Below the pieces are notes generated by a model. The model did no database searches, was not told where the DNA came from, and saw nothing but the letters and a program-made list of their open reading frames with translations. A stretch of 64,000 nucleotides of DNA. Origin: Cyanoderma ruficeps. Lineage: Eukaryota; Chordata; Aves; Passeriformes; Timaliidae. The position numbers and the translations under genes were made by a program. This document shows, one piece after another, positions 9,991 to 22,988 of this stretch. The stretch is from assembly GCA_008694505.1 (NCBI GenBank), contig VZDJ01000056.1:7192019-7256018 (forward strand), in the 5' to 3' direction. Each line of letters begins with the position of its first letter. Within the stretch, counting starts at the first letter, position 1.

Positions 9991-12900
9991 TGGCATTCAA
10001 GAGCAGTGGACCCAGCAAGGACAGGAATTGGTGCAAAGCTTATATCAATGCACTGTGGGTGATACTGAGCAGGGAATCTGCTCCAGCCCATGCCTGGACA
10101 GGGCTCCTGGTCCACCATGAGTGACAGACCTGTCCAACTTCATCATTTGCCTTATAAATATTTCACCTCTTCCTTGGAGCATCGCTTTTCTTCAGCCTGT
10201 TGGCCAAAATTGGTTATGCTGACCTGGACTGTTAGGTGGGACATCGTGGCCATCACCACTTCCAGCCCCTGCCTCCATCCTCAGGATTTAAACTCCTCCC
10301 TGCCTTGCATGCCTCCCCAAGTCCAGCCTCATGACATATGTGCTATCTGCAGAAAATGTTTGTCGAGACCTGGTGGTTGAAAGTAAAAATGCCAACAGAT
10401 CTGCCTTTTGTAACCGTGCAAGCAGCTTGTTAAAATTAGTCACAAGCTGAGCTGCAGTACATCTGTGCTGTCAGCCTTCCAGAGAGCCATCGATCCCGCC
10501 CGACAGGAGCTGTGCTCCAACGCCCATCTGCAGGCCTGCACCAGCAGAGTTACTGCTGCAGCCCTTCCCAAAGCCTTTTCCCTTTCCTTCAGTTCACAAA
10601 CTTTGCCCAAATTTAGCTACGAGCCTCCTTTGAAATGCATAAACACTTGTGTGTCCTGAGTTTCAGATACCGGCAGAGCATCCCGAAACAAAACCTGGGA
10701 AATCTCGGAGCTGGCATTTGCTTTAGAGGAATTTGTACTTGGCTGCTCTGAGAATTTTTTTTTTTCAGTTAATTGAGCAGAACTGTGATTTCCAAGGTTC
10801 TTTGGGGAGTGAAGTACCTAGCTGTCATTGGAGGATTTACTAAATGTGTGCCCACCTCCCATTTTCTGCTTGTAAAACTGAAAATCAGAATTCCTCCCTG
10901 GTGTTCTACAGCTGTCTATGGGAAAACACCAAATCAGCTGGTAATAAATAGCTGTCCCCAGTGCTGAGCAGGAATCATCTGTCCCCACTTTCCATGCAGC
11001 ACCCAGCACCAAGAACCTTTGGGAACTTCACCCCAGTGAGCTCAGCATGTGGGGTCGAGATGGCAGGGCTGTGCTTCAAACCCTGCTCTTCTCCTGCCTT
11101 TGATGCATATCCAAAAATACGGCTGGGATCGGCTTCTCCACACCCACCGTGCTTAACTGCTCCGTCAACATGCCCCTCTCTACAGACATAAGCAGTTTGC
11201 ATTTCCTGCAGCCAAAGGTCTTGTGTTTCTTCCATCCTCATTCTGAAGATTTCTCCTGAAATGCTGTCACCGATGCTGTGATCACTCTGCCCCGCATTCC
11301 TGCTCCCACCTGCAGGCACCTGGCCCCAGCCTGCTCAGCCTGGGAATTGCTGCTCCTTCTCCTGAAGCACAGAAAGGTGAGAGGTTTGTTTTCCCACCCC
11401 TAAAACGGGGATTTTCATGAGTTTGGCCAAGATTTCTCACACCACCAGCAGCAACAGACCTAACAGTCTATGCTGGCTGGGTAAAGGAGAGCACATGGCT
11501 CTGACTTTGCCTGTTTCTGAGCACGTTTGGTGCTGACTTCCAGACATTTTGCAGACAATTCCCGGCCTGTGTGAGAGCCTGGTGCTGTGCTGGAGGCCGT
11601 GAACACAGAAGCTTTGTGCTGAGGGCATTGTGCTTTTCCCGCGCACACGCTCTCCGCTCGCACACGTCTGGCCAGCCCTCCGAGCTGGGCCCTCTCACAT
11701 TCCACGCTTTCCTATGGAATTTGGATTCAAATGTGAAAATCCTCTGCCACACAATAAAAGTGGCATTTCCATGCCCTTTAGCACATCAGTCTTTTCTTGT
11801 GAATAGAGCCCTGAGTTCTTTGGCTTTTGCCGTATGGAACAATTGATCCCTTCAGTTCACTTGCCAACAGTAATCGGTTTCTTCTAGCCATAAATTTTAG
11901 CCATTCTTCTTTTTTTTTTTTTTTTCCTCCCTCCATTTTGGGGGGCATAGGGGTGAATAAAGTAATAAAAAGAGACAGCCATAAAGTAGGCAGCTGTTAC
12001 TAGTCAGATCTTAGCCTGGGAAAGAAGCAAATCAAATATCGACCTGTATCTTACCTGTTGCTCTTTGCTCACAGCTATTAGGACAGGTTGCTCTTTCACT
12101 GCCAAGGTTCCTGCTTCCAGTAGTCATGTGGAGTTTTCCTGTATTTAGACTAGAGGAATAACCAGTTTGAAGCACCCTGTGGATTTTAGGGTTGTTGATG
12201 AAATTCAGGTACTAGAATCTAAGTGGGTAAACCAGTAGGAAGACATTTTTTTTAGGATGGAAATTTTGTATTCGTCACTTTTCTGCCTGCCATCATTATT
12301 TGCTTGCCTGCCCTCTGCCTTGCACTGACAGGACGTGTTTGCACATTTTAGCCAGGCTTTCCTTTTCTGTCCACTGCAGCATCTGCTCCAGGGCTCCTTG
12401 TTCTGGTCGATCACAGTGAGCTGCTGGTTTCATGCTGGGTGGCACTGGAGGGGCTCTCCAGAGAACCACGGGATCCTAACGCCAATCCCTGCAAAATCTC
12501 CCTCTCCTCTCCCATCCTAGGGACCACATGTGTGTTTTGCTTTCCTTCTGCCTGCAGCTGAGGCAAAAAGGGATGGGAAATGCCAAGGAAAACAGTTTCT
12601 CTCTCCCCTCCAAAATGAGTGCTACAGAGTTTACTTTATAGGCTAAACCTAGAGTGTGTCTTGAGAACGGGTTTATTGAAATACATTTGTCCTGGAGGCA
12701 GATTTCCTACCCATATGGCCCAGTAGAGTAAGAGCTGTTTCACACTTTTCTGGTGGTTTACAGTAAACTGGGAACACCTGCCTCTGCTGGGCTTGGGAAG
12801 AGCTGAGCAGCTTAGGACTTGTTGATAAAATTGTTCTGTGAGAGGACTTGATCTTACTGAGTTTCCTTCCTCCGCCTGCTCGGTGCTCCATGCTGCTGGT

Positions 12901-13490
12901 ATCAGAGAAGGAGGGTGGGGGCCTCTGTTGTGAGCATTTTATCAGAGGAAACACATGAGATTTAGAATCCAATCCCTTGGAATTACAAAAGAAAACATTC
13001 TGCTGCTCTGGAAGGGAGCTACATCCTACTTGGGACCAACTTGTGCCTCTGCAGCTGCTGCTGCCACTCCAGTGGCAACCAGGAGACATTAACTGGATGT
13101 GTGATGGAGCCTGAGCATGCTGGGCACGCTGCTGACAACCAGAAAACCCTCCTGCAGAAAGAGCTGCTCTTTACCCTGCAGCTGAGGATCTGCAGACATT
13201 TGCTTTCTCCCCAGCAGGACTCTGATTCCTGTGAAGTTCTTCCAGAGCTGATGTCATCTGGGCAGAGACCTGCCAGATGTTCTGACCTCTTTGACATGCT
13301 CCCAATATCCACATCCCCCAGGGACCCTGTGAGATGACGTGTGCCAAGGCCAAAGGCCATGGGCTGCTGGCCCTCAAGCAGGCACTCAGCTCACAGGCTG
13401 CCCCAGGAGAGCCAGCCCCAAAATTCAGTTTCCCACCCCAGCCTGGCTAAATCACTCCCACTGAAACCACTTTATTTCCTTAATAACCCT
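9991..13490. other. Unique non-coding DNA with a 16-T tract
   Basis: No gene or transposable element recognised. A 16-nt T tract lies at 11910-11925. ORFs of up to 138 codons on either strand overlap in several frames and carry no family signature. Confidence 0.45.
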
Positions 13491-13993
13491 CTATAACTGC
13501 ATTTTGATGTTGGAGAGGGTTTAGGTTCCTTTCCACCATCCCCACTGAGGATTAGAAAGAAATGGATGTATTTTAAACCCCCTAACTTTGGCAGAATCAG
13601 CTCTTTCCAGTGCTGTCCCTGTTTCTACACCAGGTGCCAACATCCAACAGCAGTCAAACCACAACATCACCTTGTTTCCATCAGTTCAGCATGAGACTTT
13701 TTTTTTTAAAATCTGGGATAAACCAGGATCACCAAGGAGGTCTGTAGTCGTATGCCATTAGACATTTTCTCTTGAGGAGTATCCATTTCAGTGCCTTGTG
13801 TAACCATGGATCCTTTCTTCCACCTTAGATATTGTGCTGGTGTTTGCAGTAGTTGGATGACCTCAAAGACCCCCCTCTGTGTCACCAGCCACACTTTGAA
13901 AGAGGTGGATGGTACTGGAACACAAATGTGAGGCAGCTGGGCCAGCCAGCCATGGGGACAAGTCTGAAAAGCATTGCCTGAGGTTGGACACAC
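13491..13993. other. Unique non-coding DNA, nothing recognised
   Basis: No repeat family, conserved-looking motif cluster or coding signature seen, apart from an 8-nt T run followed by four As near 13699. Confidence 0.4.
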
Positions 13994-14050
13994 CAAAAAT
14001 GGCATTTTGCAATGGCAAAAATGGCCATTTCATGGCAAAAAAATTTGGTG
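13994..14050. repeat. Short degenerate tandem repeat, about 21 bp x 2.5
   Basis: Successive units start CAAAAATGGC: 13994-14015 (22 nt), 14016-14035 (20 nt) and a partial unit from 14036. The second unit contains the 12-bp perfect palindrome AAATGGCCATTT at 14019-14030. This is probably a small slippage-derived array. Confidence 0.6.
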
Positions 14051-14359
14051 TTTGTGTGGATATTTCATGCATTAAAGCAAAATTTGAGATGTTGTTCCAG
14101 AATCCTGTTCCAGATCTTGACAGGCTGGAGCCACCTGGGCTGAGTGATGGTTTTCCACCTTCAGGTGCACAAAGTTTGGAGCATGGTCTTGAATCAAAAT
14201 GAGCTTATTTGGTCCATGCCAGGCAGATCTGCCTGTGTGTGAGGCTTCTGACTCTGTGCAGGGTCTGGTTTGAGAAGAGACCTGCTCAGATGGATCACCA
14301 AAAGGCTGCTGACACCTGGAGAAGATTAACAAATGCAAGGAAAGGCCAGAAATAATATA

Positions 14360-14700
14360 TACAGTCCCCACTCACATTCTTGTCATGAGCAGTTAAAAGA
14401 AATAAATATACATAACAGTCAGTCCACCACAACTGAACACAGTTGTATTATCTGTTCCACTTTCTGATTTATTTGTTAAAGTAGAGCAGTGCACTTAATG
14501 CTCTGCTCAGCTCAGAGCTGCTCTTTCACAGGCAGCAGAAATGCTTATGCATTCCAGTAGTTAAATGATGCAATATCCAGGTGGATATTTAATGGCCCAT
14601 GGCAAATGTGGAATGACACAGCAGACACCATAAATATCTTCACTCGAACAGATAGAACAAAACCTTTTTTATGAAGGCTGTTCCAAATATTTTCCACGTG
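14360..14700. promoter_or_regulatory. AT-rich motif-dense block, candidate enhancer
   Basis: Repeat-free stretch with AAATAAATATACATAACAG near 14400, ACTTTCTGATTTATTTG near 14459, TTAAATGATGCAATATCC near 14561 and ACCATAAATATCTTC near 14627. It reads like conserved non-coding sequence, but this rests on motif content only. Confidence 0.2.
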
Positions 14701-16769
14701 CTGGCCATATTTTTAGAATACCCTTTAAGAACAGTCTGGGGAATCGTCCCTGTCCTCCTCACAGCCTGGTCCATTCTGAGCTTTTCAGGATGTGGAGCTT
14801 GTGGTACTGCAAGAAATGGAGCCCTTTCCTATACAACAGATAGTTCGTGGCATTTCTTTACACTCACAGAAAAACCTGCAGAAGTTCATTCACGTGAACG
14901 TGCCCAGTTTCTTCAGGGGAAACTCCTCAGGTTTAGGTGCCTTTATGTTTTTTGGGGTTTTTTTCATAACCCTGGAGTTTTTTTAAGCACGTGCTTCTGC
15001 CTGTGGGTAAGTGCTGTCTTGGCTGGGACGAGGTGCTCCAGGATGTCAGGGCTGGCTGTGGGCACTCCTGTGTCACCAGTGTCCCTCAGCAAGAAGACGT
15101 TGTCCTGCAGCTGCAAGAAAGACGTGGGCACTGCCCAACGTGATGTGCCTGAGCACCTCCTCTGGGTCTTGTTTCCATCAGGTTACATACAGGATGCTGC
15201 AAAGGAGCTGGAAAATCTTTGAAGAGAAGGGCACAGTTTTAAAATAAGGTTTTGGATATGTGGAGCTCTTGAGAACTGAGGCTGAACTTGATGAGTCTAG
15301 TTTTTCTATTAAAGTTTTCTAAAAACTCTCACACTTCCTTCTGTCATCCTCCAGATACGGGTGTATTTCAGAATTTTGAAAATGGAAAAGGTTTTCAAAA
15401 ATAAGCTGGAGTAACTCAAAAGTGATGCAGACTATTTTATTTTGATTGAAGGAAAACCATGTTATGTGTTGAAGACTTTATCTGAAGCTTTTCAAAGGGT
15501 AGGGAGGAGATGAGAGTGCTTTCCTGAAACATTCCTTTTGGTTTAAGATGAATAGGTATATTTAACTTATTTTGTTTAATCAGTCATTGACTTTAAAAAG
15601 TTTTGATTTTCTTGACTCTCTTACTGAAACAGTGTCGTGGCATCCTCTGTTTGATGCTTAAATTATGAAGTTGCTATCTCCAGATGTGTGCAGACCCCCA
15701 GTGCTGCCACAAACAGAAAACAATTGGGTCGTTGTCAAGTACATCTGAAAACTTGGATCTTAAAAAAGAAAAAAAGTGTGTGAAGGGCAGAGCAGGGTGA
15801 GGGCTCACAGTGACCAAACCCTGCTGGCCACAATGGCCAGGGCAGAGCTGTCCCAGGGACCTGATAAAGGGATGGAGGTTGGTGAATCCCTGGAATACAC
15901 CTTGAACAAAGGAAGGTTTTAGGAAGGTTTTGGCACTGCTTAACACAGGATTTGATCCCTCGTGGAGTGCATGGCAGAGCCCACATTACTGATCCCAAAC
16001 AGGCTATAAAGAGCCAGAAGAATGTGTCTACTGCTGCTGTCCTTGTTTATGGGCCTTTTTTGTGTACTTCTCTCCAAAACATTTAGAAAGCAGTAGGATT
16101 TCATGACTGATACGTGTGTGCCTTGGAGGCAGCTGCTGAGTCCAGTGGAAACACCACTGTCCCTTAGAGACAATTAGGTTTGGACCAACAGGTATTAATT
16201 AGTCTGTTAAGTTCAGCAGCCCATGATGGTATGAGGAACCTTGGAGCCATTTTTCGAGCCAGGCAAGTCTGAAATGCAGCACACTCAGCTTAGTGGACTA
16301 TGCACAACTCCATGCCTGCACACACCTCCCCTCTCTAGAAACTCTCTATTTATTCTCTTAAATACTTCCTTTATTCATAAACAGTGAAGAACTTGTCAAT
16401 TTGTCATGGTCTCTATGAGCCCCTCTCCTCCCTGCAGTTAAATCCTTGTTATAGGCTAACACAACTGATCTTTATCTGTTCTTAACCACTTACCCTCTCT
16501 GCTATTTTGCAGTCACTTTTACTGATACTGATGTTTATTTCTGTTTAATCTCTAGTGTCAAAGTCCTAGAAATCTCTCTTGGTCTTGAGTTATGGGATAC
16601 TTGTCTCTACCACAAATTAATGAATGATGTAATCACAGCTGCATCTCGAAGTAGCTGGAAAACACCCTCAGCAGTTCTCTCCAGACAGGACCATGTTGCA
16701 TTTTCCTTGCAAAAAGCCACGTGCTCAGGCCAAGCATCCATGGGAGACCCTCTCAGATGCACAGGTGGA
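14701..16769. other. Unique non-coding DNA, nothing recognised
   Basis: Contains a 183-codon plus-strand ORF (14671-15222) with no recognisable domain and a second overlapping frame open at 15011-15247. The rest is unremarkable, with an AT-rich part at 15240-15670. No repeat family identified. Confidence 0.42.
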
Positions 16770-16935
16770 CACAGAATCCCAGGATGGGTCAGGTTGGAAG
16801 GGAGCACAGTGGCTTGTCAGGTCCAGCCTCTCTCCTCAAGCAGGGTTATCCCAGAGCACATGGCACAGGATTGCAGCCAGATGGTGCTGGAATATCTTCA
16901 GAGCAATTGCTCCATCCAGTCAGGGTCTACTGACT
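16770..16935 (-). mobile_element. CR1 LINE 3' fragment (minus strand)
   Basis: On the plus strand it starts CACAGAATCCCAGGATGGG, followed by TCAGGTTGGAAGGGAGCAC and GTCAGGTCCAGCCTC. This is the reverse complement of the 3' end of an avian CR1 retroposon, which ends in repeats of ATTCTGTG. The following GAGCACATGGCACAGGATTG and ATGGTGCTGGAATATC match a CR1 subfamily reading. It is severely 5'-truncated, as most CR1 copies are, with no reverse-transcriptase coding sequence. The inner boundary is approximate. Confidence 0.78.
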
Positions 16936-17400
16936 GCTCCAACTGCTCCCGGGGGGGTGCTGGGTTTGTCCCAGGAGTGCCTCAGCCCGATGGCAGATTC
17001 CCATTTGGAGAGATGGAGAAAATGTCCTGGCCATGGCTCAGCCTCCCCAGCAGCGATATTTTCCTTCTCATGGCTTTGAACTTGCAAACTCCTCTCTCCT
17101 CCGGCAGACTTCAATGTTTCACTCTATTGTATGGAAATGTTTGTGTTCCTCTGTGAAACATTGATGATTCTTCCATTTAATTTTTTTTTTTTTTTTTGTA
17201 AACGTAGACAAAACAACCCTGTTTTCCATGAGCTCATTCCACGAAACACGAGACATATTTCAAGTGTTTTCCCCCCAAGACTTAGACTGTAGCAGATGCT
17301 TGCTTGGAAAATTTAAGCCCCGATAGTGGAATTTTGGCAACAGCAACTGAAAAACCAGTGTCTTGTCACTGAAAGCATCTGACAACCATAACCATTGAAA
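16936..17400. other. Unique DNA with a 17-T tract
   Basis: A T17 tract lies at 17181-17197. The flanking sequence (17200-17400) is repeat-free and AT-leaning. No target-site duplication or retrogene is visible next to the T tract. Confidence 0.4.
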
Positions 17401-19558
17401 AGTGCAACATAAAATAAACGCAGGGAAATAATTTAGTGTGCAGTGGAGGCTTTGCAGATGAATGAATGGGGAAGGATATCTTCAGGCACGCGGTTTTCTC
17501 TTTGATTTTGGACTGTGTATAGTGTCCCACTGGCCAGTGGGGCTGGGGACCACTGGGACAGCCCAGCTGCAACCAAGCCACGCTCTTGTTATTCAGGGAA
17601 GTGTCAGCAGAGCTCACAATGACGCACAGCCCGACCTTGGCTTGGCCAGCATCCCGTGTGCTCCATCTCTGCTGGGGCAGCAGCCACTCACTGCTCCTCA
17701 TCTTCCTTCGAAACAGCATTTCCCACAAATCCAGCCAAGCTGCAGATGTGGAGTTGTCCGTGTGCAGGGGCTGCAGCAAGGGCAGGCTGGGCACTGGCAG
17801 AGGCTGACCCCAGCCAGGGGAGACCTTCTGGGGTGTGGCTTGGCACTGACCTGCCCTATTTAAGCACATCTAGGAGAGATGCTCAGACATCCCAGGAACC
17901 TCTGGAACAGCACCAAGACATCAAGGGAGACTGGCTGGACCTAATTTAAGTTTGGGATTTTTTTTACTATTACCCCAACTTCACTGATGACTTCCTTTGC
18001 TCATCCTTCTGTTTTCTTTTTCTCCCCTTTCCTCATTGGTAACAGTGTGGCCCCTTCCCAGGGCATGTCTGCCTGCCTGGGAAGATCTGGATTTCCATTG
18101 CTAATGTCCATCATGAGCTTGTCAGGTCCAGTACCCAATTCTTGCTTTGTACACCCAAACTGTTGAATTGCAGTTATTATACTGGGCACTCAGAGAAAAT
18201 TGCCGAAGTAGTTGATGGATAATTGTATTCCTTATATTTTCCCATTTTTTCCTCCTGTAAAAAAGATTTGTTTGGTGAAGGGACCTCTGCATTTTTATCC
18301 AGGTTTCCTCCCACTGTGATGGAGCTGTGCTCTCATTACTCATTCAGTTTTTATCTTTTATCGCAATGAATTTAGGGGGTTTTTGGCCATGAACTCATTT
18401 GTTCTGCCTTTGCCCTGATTAGCTCACATTTTCTTTTCCTTTTCTTCCTGAAAGAACATCTTTTCCTACAAAAAAAAAGTCACGTGTTTATCTTTAAGGC
18501 ATTTGTTTGTAAACCTCCAGCAGGCCTTTGTACTTAATCCAAAGGAAAAATCCCCAGCATCTCCAGGACATGTTTGCAATCTGACCACAAAATGGGATCC
18601 TGTGTGTGGTGGGTGTTAGGACCCTTCCTTGGGTCAGGCCAGAGCTTAGCCCTGCCTTGTGTTTGGGACTATGGAGCAGATGCTGAGAGAAAAGGCCTCA
18701 GGACTAAGCAGAAGGGTCCTGACACCACCCCCAGCATTGTTTTGATCCACAGCAACCGATGGCTTGGGGACTTCCCACACCAGAGGTTGCTTGTTGGTAT
18801 TTAATGTTCATGTCTCTAATCCCAGTTAAAGACTGTGTTTGGTAACATTCGTCTGTGTGGTGGCTCACAAAGCCTTCTGTAAGTGGCTTTTTTATTTTCG
18901 TTAGCAAAATACTTTTGGGTTCCATAAAACGTTTCCCTTAAAAAAACAAACAGAACAAATCTTGGTAATCTATCAAATTTAGGGCTGTAAAAATCACAGG
19001 CATTCCCAAGCCAACCCCATTGTCTTGGGCTCAGCTCAGACTCTCTGACAGTTTTCCTGCAGGAGTTTTCTTGCAGGGATCTCTGGGGGAACCATGTGTG
19101 CCCCAAAATTGTGACTCCCCCATGCAGGAGTGATTCTACATGTGCAAAACCTCCACGGGGTGGAGTCACTTCCACAGCGGTTCGCAGGAATTTTTCCAAG
19201 AAAACTGATTTTTCCAGGTGCTCTTTGTATTGCCCTGAGTTGAAGGTGCTGGTTTTTTTTGCAATGTTGTGGGTGTTCCCTGGGTGACTGTGCTGTTCAT
19301 GATCCTGCCCAGGGACTGATCTCCTCAAGGGCTTTTCTGTCACTGCAAAAACCCTCACTGCATCCTGATGATCCCAACTTCTCGTGCTGGAGAGAGGGGG
19401 ACAGTATCTGGCCCTCTGCCCCTCCTGGTGTCTCCAGGGACATTCTTAGAGGAAAACAAAACCCTTTTCTGGGTTTGCCCCAGGTTGCTCTTTATAGCAT
19501 TATTTTCCAAACTGGGATTAATTTCTCCTTGATGCATCAGGTGGTATTCCTCTCCCAA
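17401..19558. other. Unique non-coding DNA, nothing recognised
   Basis: GC-richer at 17480-17880, where ORFs of 133-167 codons overlap on both strands, and AT-richer afterwards. None has a recognisable domain and no mobile element is seen. Confidence 0.42.
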
Positions 19559-19632
19559 GCAAAATCACAGGATAGTTTATGTTGGAGAAGACCTCTAAGA
19601 TCAGGTCCAACCATTAGTCCAACACTCCCTTC
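19559..19632 (-). mobile_element. CR1 LINE 3' tail remnant (minus strand)
   Basis: AATCACAGGATAGTTTATG, then TTGGAGAAGACCTCTAAGAT and AGGTCCAACCATTAGTCC, is a reversed CR1 3' terminus with the typical GGTTGGAnnnGACCTCT...GTCCAACC pattern. Only about 75 bp remain. It lies inside a 199-codon ORF (19259-19858), which is one reason to discount that ORF. Confidence 0.75.
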
Positions 19633-22115
19633 TGGTTTTGACTCTTTCTCCTGCATCTTTTTTCCTCCTTCAAGCAGTTTAGTTTCCAGGGTGAATTTTT
19701 GGAGTGCCTTCTCTGCTGTTTTCATTTCTCCACTGATAACACTGGATAAGCCTGACCTTCACCTCAGCCAAAATCTCTGTACACCTCTTGTCCCTTCCAT
19801 TGTGGTTCTGCACACGTGGTTCAACTTTTCTCATGGCTCTTGGTCTCCAACTGAGTGACTCCGTGGGATTGTCCCATAGCTGGAAACCCAGCCCCAGCCT
19901 CAAAGTCTGCCCAGGAACATCTGGGAATCAGGCAAGGAGCAGGATGCTCCCTCCTCATCTGTCTGAGCCCCATGGGATTTGAATGTGCTCTGATGTCCTC
20001 TGCATCTGTCTGTCCATCCCCGGCTCGAATGCAGTGCGGAGCCAAAAAACTCTGCTCTGAGCACTTGGGCAAGAGCCTCTTTTAGGAATTTGCCTGGGTG
20101 CCTTGGCAGGGGTGGTTGTTTTCCAACCCGAAGCAAGCCATCAGGGCAACAGATGATGTTTACTTCATGTGACATAATACTCAAGTCAAATATTATTTAG
20201 TAGCGCTTGCTTTCATGTCCTGACAACTCTGAAAGTGCCTCTGTATGACAAAAAGCTGTCGAGCAACTTTCTGCAGCTTTGTCTTATTTTGTGTGTGGAG
20301 AGAATATTTGTCTTTTCTTTGGCCAAGTCAGACTGATCCCAGCAGAGCTACATCAGGTCAGACTGAAGCCATTTGCCTTCAGTTTCGCTGCTGCAAGTTT
20401 ATCACGTCCCTCAGAAGAGACTGGAAAGGGCTGTGGTGGGTTTCAAACTGGATTTAAGGTCTGCTAGAGCACTTGGTGAAGTGGGAGTGGCAGCACAAAG
20501 AAACCTGGGTCAAATTATCACCCAAAAATGTGTCAGTGCTTCCCAGCAGTGCTCAGATCTTTGGCCTGAGGTTCTTGCTCTTACTGACGTCCTTCACTGG
20601 GTGCCATTGCCCTTGTGGCAGGTCACGATTGCACAAATATCTGGTGCAGATGAGCACTGAGAGACACCATCACTTTCTTGCAGCAGTGGCTGGCATACTA
20701 ACCTCTGGGAAACCAAATTTTCACAATGAAACAACACATTTTAAGGAAGTGACCTGGCATCTTGCAGTATCACAAGTTGCCTGAATTTATAGAGCCTTTC
20801 CTGTTAAAGGTTTGTGGATCCAACAAACCAAACACCCCGGTAATGTGGTAGCTGTGATGTAATGGATGTACTATTTAATTTTTATGGTGTGCTTAAACAT
20901 AATTTATTGTCATGTTCACTGCAGCAAGCAAACACTATCTGTCTTAATGAAGATATTTCTCTGGAGATGATATTCCAGGTGGCTGAGGCTGCGAGAGGGA
21001 AGGGTGTCTGTTCTTCACCCACAACGCACTTTCTCAGTCAACAAGGTTCCCATGAACAAGGAAAAAGTAAATATGCAAAAGATTTTGTTAAAATTTTTGT
21101 CGATAAGGGAAAATACTACTCCTAGCATGTCTTCTAGCAGCACCCAGAGGACCTGGCTGGGCTCAGACTCTCTGCTCTGAGCCAAAGGCTCTCCAAATCT
21201 CTGTGAGAAAGGCAGTCCCCCACATGCTGTTTGGTCTTTAGCAGAGGAGCCAGTGGATCTGAAATTATTTGGAGAGGTTGGTGTTTGCCCTGTGTTTTGA
21301 GGCTGCACGGGGAAAGCACATCAAGGACAACTGGAGGGTACTGGGATTGAGGGTTGTGTTTAGGATGTTTACAGGCTGGGCTAAGTGTTGGAAAGAAAAG
21401 TTGTCTTGGTCCTAATTCAGCAGTGAAGGGTTGATAATCCCTGTGCAAAGAGCAAAGCTTTTCCCCTTCCCCAAAACGGGCTGTGATGCTGCTGGGGGAA
21501 GTCAGAACGCCGTGGATGGCTGAATGCCACAAAAATGCCACGAATATTCATCAGGATTTTTCCATGAATTTGCTGTGATCACACCCTTTGTATCCACTTT
21601 TCACTCATACCCAATCCATCAGGTTTTACTGGCGGCAGCAGGCAAGCACAGAAACCAGGATTTCATTGCCATAAGTATTTGTAGAAACTGGGCTTTACTT
21701 TCCCATGCAGGGAAAAAGAGAAAAAAATAATCAGGAAATATTCAAGATATTGCTGAATAACAACTGCCAGGAAAATTGGACTCTCGGAGTTGAAGTTGAC
21801 TTTGTGATGGCTTCTGGAGTGTCAAGTACAAAAAGGGTTTTAGGCACCAAGTAATAGTTCAGTCTTTGCCAAGTCTGTGATTGTTAGGGTGGGTGTCTCC
21901 GTGTTTTAATTGCCCACATAAAGCTTTCCCCTGGACACCTTGAGCACAACCCTCCGTGCAACTTGTCAGAATCCAAAACATCCAGAAGAGTCGCATATGT
22001 GCAGGCAGTAAATCAGTTTTAAAGCTGCAAAGAAATATCTGCGTGCTCTGGAGCCTCATCAAGCCCTCTCTGTTTTCCTCAGTGGTAACTGTGTGTGGCA
22101 GCTCAGGAAAATAAA
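19633..22115. other. Unique non-coding DNA, some AT-rich motif patches
   Basis: No gene or mobile element recognised. The patches 20150-20240 (ATGTGACATAATACTC, CAAATATTATTTAGTAGC) and 20850-20990 (CTATTTAATTTTTATGGTG, ATAATTTATTGTCATG) look like possible conserved non-coding sequence with Hox-like cores. The remainder is unremarkable. Confidence 0.38.
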
Positions 22116-22119
22116 CTCC

Positions 22120-22330
22120 AGGCCATTAAAGTAGCCTTTGCTAAGAATATCGGACAGATAGAACCTATTTTATTATAATAAAGTCACTCTTACGGCCGAT
22201 GCAGATCTAAAGTGACTAATGCTGGTGTGTTTGGAAGAAAGATGTTTGGTCTGCTTTATGGGTTTTATTGTTTTAAGATGATTGATGTTGCAAAAGGCTT
22301 TATCATGCTGTCAGCAGTAAATGGGGAAGG
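22120..22330. promoter_or_regulatory. Hox/Pbx-like motif cluster, candidate enhancer
   Basis: Within about 200 bp there are TTATTATAATAAAG (about 22171), CTTTATG (22254-22260), TTTTATTG (22263-22270), a consensus Pbx-Hox site TGATTGAT (22279-22286) and CTTTATCATG near 22300. There are no repeats and no open frame of note. Regulatory function is inferred from motif density. The Hox/Pbx motif classes themselves are established. Confidence 0.3.
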
Positions 22331-22882
22331 GACACAGCGCATCCAGAATTATGGAGCTGGTAGCTCAGTCTGGGCCTCCTGACTTGCAGCTGGGTTTCTC
22401 CTCTGCTTGGCCACCCCAGTCTTCTCCAAAATGCTGGACTGTTGTCAAAACTTCGCTGTGTCCAGCTCAGCAGCGAGCCAAAAGCCCACAGGAAGGAGAG
22501 GGATGTCTATCAGCAGCTCTTGTGGGCTCTGCTTTGAGAGCTTTGAGCCTTGGGGGATTTTTAAACAGGGGATTTTCAAACCCAGACAGTGTCCCAGGCT
22601 CTACTCAGGGCTTCTCAGACACGTTGTAGCTGATTGGAGTTCACATTCAGAGTGGAGACAGGTGGCACAGTTGCATCCAGGAAAATGGAGACAGCAGTTC
22701 CTTAAAATGGACAGTTTCTGGAGCTCCCTGCTGCCCTAATGCCAGGAGGGGCATTTTCGGGAGAGAGAAGGTTGGGTATCTCTCCCTGCCCCTCCCTCCC
22801 TTCCTCCACAGCCGGGTGCAGATGTGTCCCTGTGGCTGCGCACACAGCAGGGGCAGGGCCTGGGGTGCCTGTTCCCTCCTGT
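22331..22882. other. GC-rich unique DNA, nothing recognised
   Basis: GC-rich, with overlapping ORFs on both strands at 22320-22740. No domain or repeat family seen up to the minisatellite. Confidence 0.4.
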
Positions 22883-22988
22883 CTGGTGTGCCCATTCCCC
22901 GGAGCCTAGTGTGCCCATTCCCCAGAGCCTGGTGTTCCCATTCCCTGGAGCCTGGTGTGCTCCTCCCTGTAGCCTGGTGTGCAGAGCC
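22883..22988. repeat. 23-bp minisatellite, about 4.6 copies
   Basis: Units begin CTGGTGTG (or CTAGTGTG) CCCATTCCC and end GGAGC: 22883-22905, 22906-22928, 22929-22951, 22952-22973 (22 nt, more diverged) and a partial unit 22974-22988. GC-rich short arrays like this are common in bird intergenic DNA and are often length-polymorphic. The 188-codon ORF over this region (22816-23382) owes part of its length to the array. Confidence 0.88.

Noticed and set aside
14671..15222. 183-codon plus-strand ORF starting with a hydrophobic, signal-like segment
   Set aside because: No cysteine framework or family pattern I recognise, a second frame is open over part of it, and there is no promoter or splice context.
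19259..19858. 199-codon plus-strand ORF, the longest in the window
   Set aside because: It runs straight through a CR1 tail (19559-19632), has no recognisable domain, and a minus-strand ORF overlaps its start.
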